Below, piece by piece: positions 61,901 to 64,000 of a DNA stretch of 64,000 bases. A program made the position numbers and the translations under genes. The notes beneath the pieces were generated by a model. That model did not search any database and was not told the DNA's origin. It saw only the letters and a list, made by a program, of their open reading frames with translations. Numbering within the stretch: the stretch's first letter is position 1; every line of letters starts with the position of its first letter. The DNA is from Trochalopteron elliotii (Eukaryota; Chordata; Aves; Passeriformes; Leiothrichidae): the NCBI GenBank assembly GCA_024734555.1, contig JANPWX010000073.1, positions 2,990,743-3,054,742 of the forward strand. The letters run 5' to 3'.

Positions 61901-64000
61901 TTTGGAAGAGAGCAATAATCCCTCATTTACTGCAAAAAAACCCCATTCTGTTCATGGTGTTGGAAGTGATTTGCATGTGATTTCTTTCACATACACATAA
62001 ATACAATTAGATTTATAACATCTGTGCCATAGAACAGATATTTTCCTTAATCATGTTTGTGCCCCAATGAACAACCAATTCCCAGACACATGGACCCTTT
62101 TGCTTGTTAGCTGTTTAGAAGACAGTCTAAAAAGAGTCTCAACAGAGACAGCAGTAGATGGCTGGTCAAAGATACAAGTCCCTCAGGTGACAGACACATC
62201 CTACTGCACGTGGGAAACTGCCTGGGGGAGAAGGCACTAATGAAAAACATCATTAGAAAGAGAAAACCTCCTTGCTTTAGTCTTCCCTTCTCTTTACACT
62301 CTACCTGCTCAAATGATTTACCCAAAAACGTGGGCTGTAACATCTCCTGACATTAAGAGCCAGGAAGAGCCTGGCTGGATTGCCATCAATAGTAATAGAG
62401 ATCCTGCTGGCTGCCAAATTTAGCTGGCAGCTTCAGCGAGGGTGGGTGAAGTGTAAGAGAGCAGAGCAGTGCCTGCTCTCCAGCAGGTGCATGGCTGGGC
62501 TGGAAGCAGTAGAAGTTAATGTAGGGCAATGAGCTAAACAGATAATTAGGAAAATACACAGGGGCTGATAAATGAAGTCACAAGGTGCCATTTTTAGTCA
62601 CTTTTCTAAGTACTCCAATTAAGTTGATGAGCACAGAATAAGGATAGGAGAAGTTTACAGCCTGAGTGTTTTATGTTTCAGGTTCTCATGACAGGGAGAA
62701 AATGACATGCAGAAGTCAAAACAGTAGCTCTGCATATATGATCAAAGCCCTGCTGAAACTCATCTCTGCACAGGTAAGGACAAACATTTGCTCTTGCAAA
62801 GGTTCCTGCACTACTGGAAAGGAAAACAAATTTTATCAAGAGACTTCAGGCCCTTTAGGTACATGAAAGGACTCTTCATAAAGAGTACACTCATAAGATC
62901 ATTTTACCATCACACAAAAAGCAGCCACTTCTTGAGTGACGCACAGAAAGTGCTTGTCTTCTAGAGAATTTCATTCTGGGGTAGGACAGAGCTGAAAAAC
63001 AACTTCTCCAGCCAGAATGGCAACGGTGATTTTCAGCAGCAAGGACTGCCTGAAATTCACTTGAGGTACTTCCAAGACCCCCCTGGGGCTAACCAGCTCT
63101 CTTCCTATCAAGAGGTCAGAAACAATTGTCTCAACAAGACAAGCAAACTATATGATAGATGAAGCAGATGCACTGGTAGCCACTGAGGTTAGCTGAGCAG
63201 ATTGGACTTTAATGCTCCCAGGGGATCTTTTAAGTAGCTCAACCAGACAGGATAGCAACAACACAGCAAGCCTCCTAATTGTCAGGAAAATTCAAACCCC
63301 AGGCACCACTAAACAAGAACAAGCTGCAACACCAGACACAATGCTCGTGTATTTAATTTTCTTTTAAACACCATTAGGTCAGAGCAATGCTCGGCTAGCA
63401 GAGGGAAGCAGGAACACAATGGGGCCTCAGTCATTCTCTTCAGGAAATGATGAAAAAGACAACCATATTATTTCTGTAGCAGTTGCTCTGGTAAGAGCAG
63501 TCCAGTGAGCTTGACCCAGTAAAGAAACCCCTACACTTCTGAACCACTAGCAAATATTAGCACAGATTTTCAAGAAGCCTTTAGTTACTGTTAGTCAGTT
63601 ATAAGGATCAAGAAAGCTGCCAGTCTTGTCCAGTTCTTGGCGTGGGTCTGATGGGCACAACTAACAACTCAGATATGCAATAAGCCCCACACTGTCCAAG
63701 AAGAGAATACCTCTGCTCTGGGCCAGCCTGAACCACCCCAGCTAGAGCACAGGCTCAGTGCCTCATGTACGAGGACAGAGCTGGCTACCCAGATCATGTA
63801 GCAAGCGCTGGCTGGTTCTGCCAGTAGCCCTCTCTGCCATCTGCCAGTTCAGGCCATAAAGAACTGAAAACATGACACTTCTACTGAGAAGTCCCTGCAA
63901 AATATCTTGATAACATTCCTGTTTGAGCTGAACTTCAAGTAAATCATGGCCTCCAAGACCAAATGCAAGTAACCCTGACATATCCTACCTGTAACTCTTC
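58655..64000 (-). CDS. QTRT2: Queuine tRNA-ribosyltransferase accessory subunit 2 (3' half)
   Basis: Non-catalytic partner of QTRT1. The heterodimer swaps guanine for queuine at wobble position 34 of tRNA-Asp, -Asn, -His and -Tyr; in mammals it associates with the mitochondrial outer membrane. Exons, in transcript order: 64,000-63,989 (partial, upstream part outside the window), 61,698-61,547, 60,070-59,953 and 58,916-58,655. Phases fit at every junction: R split AG|A, V split G|TT, K split AA|A. The joined product carries '[20 protein letters not shown]', '[16 protein letters not shown]', a divergent acidic linker, then '[16 protein letters not shown]' and the zinc site. C-x-C-x-x-C is followed by His 31 residues after the first Cys, the spacing known from bacterial TGT. 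The C-terminus runs about 12 residues beyond human. The N-terminal half lies past 64,000. Confidence 0.95.
59108..59205 (-). mobile_element. CR1 LINE 3' tail, in the last QTRT2 intron
   Basis: On the + strand 'ggtttgggttggaagggacc' plus 'ttaaagatcac' and 'ccctgccatgg' is the reverse complement of the CR1 3' terminus. It lies between QTRT2 exons, in the same direction as the gene. Confidence 0.85.
59953..60070 (-). CDS. QTRT2: QTRT2 exon, acidic linker
   Basis: 118 bases; acceptor ttaatcag|TTTTAAC, donor AAAAA|gtatgt. Encodes '[15 protein letters not shown]' to '[12 protein letters not shown]'. Human has 'LLQQNGTQEE' and 'SFEINLKEK' at the same ends; the middle diverges freely. No in-frame Met, and too short to stand out as a frame, but both splice phases fit exactly. 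Confidence 0.92.
61547..61698 (-). CDS. QTRT2: QTRT2 exon, TIM-barrel core segment
   Basis: 152 bases; acceptor ctcctgcag|AATCAT, donor GCAACAG|gtaggc. Encodes '[20 protein letters not shown]' and '[16 protein letters not shown]' to 'DPEAT', closely matching human QTRT2. Confidence 0.95.
61699..63988 (-). other. QTRT2: QTRT2 intron (GT at 63,988, AG at 61,699)
   Basis: 2,290 bases between the partial exon and the core exon. Searched on the minus strand for further QTRT2 sequence such as the 'GGFLLDGFQG' segment; none was found, which agrees with those residues lying upstream of 64,000. Confidence 0.75.
63989..64000 (-). CDS. QTRT2: QTRT2 exon, last 12 bases (partial)
   Basis: On the minus strand gaagagttacag precedes gtagga, a good donor. 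In the frame set by the next exon it reads K-S-Y plus the first two bases of Arg, aligning with human 'DKPR' just before 'LISGV'. Only 12 bases are in the window, so the call rests on phase and position. Confidence 0.65.

Noticed and set aside
63763..63981. Minus-strand frame of 72 codons near the window end, tested as a QTRT2 exon
   Set aside because: It shows none of the expected QTRT2 residues and lies just inside the intron that begins at 63,988.

Overview
This window is vertebrate nuclear DNA, almost certainly from a bird and probably a songbird. The evidence is a compact dopamine D3 receptor gene, chicken-repeat-1 (CR1) LINE tails, and degenerate avian-type retroviral LTRs. Genes are split into exons with GT-AG introns, and most open frames in the window are chance. 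I found no operons, CRISPR arrays or recognisable tRNA/rRNA genes.

Layout. (1) About 1-18,550: AT-rich DNA with no credible coding exon. It ends at an AATAAA signal (18,527) with a GT-rich element just beyond. From the order of neighbours known in other vertebrates (ZBTB20 - DRD3 - QTRT2), I infer that this is the very long 3' UTR, or 3' end, of ZBTB20 on the + strand. An alpharetrovirus-like LTR lies antisense at its left edge. (2) About 18,550-37,718: intergenic DNA with two ERV LTRs (24.3-25.0 kb, minus; 28.29-28.68 kb, plus, internally deleted), CR1 pieces, a 351-base assembly gap (35,113-35,463) and a strong CpG-rich block right after it (35,464-about 35,880). That block may hold the DRD3 promoter. 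(3) 37,719-about 49,485: DRD3, + strand. Six coding exons join in phase to a 398-residue receptor carrying all the aminergic GPCR key residues. (4) About 49,500-57,590: intergenic DNA with nothing recognised. (5) About 57,590-64,000: the 3' half of QTRT2 on the minus strand. Three complete exons plus the last 12 bases of a fourth join in phase and end in the TGT-family zinc site.

DRD3 and QTRT2 are convergent, while ZBTB20 would run toward DRD3. The genes do not form a functional unit: one is a brain dopamine receptor, one a subunit of the tRNA queuine-insertion enzyme, and one a BTB zinc-finger repressor. The arrangement is conserved synteny. I did not find a previously undescribed system. 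The points most worth checking are the gap and CpG block, the predicted microRNA-site cluster in the putative ZBTB20 3' UTR, the retroviral LTRs, and a few DRD3 details.
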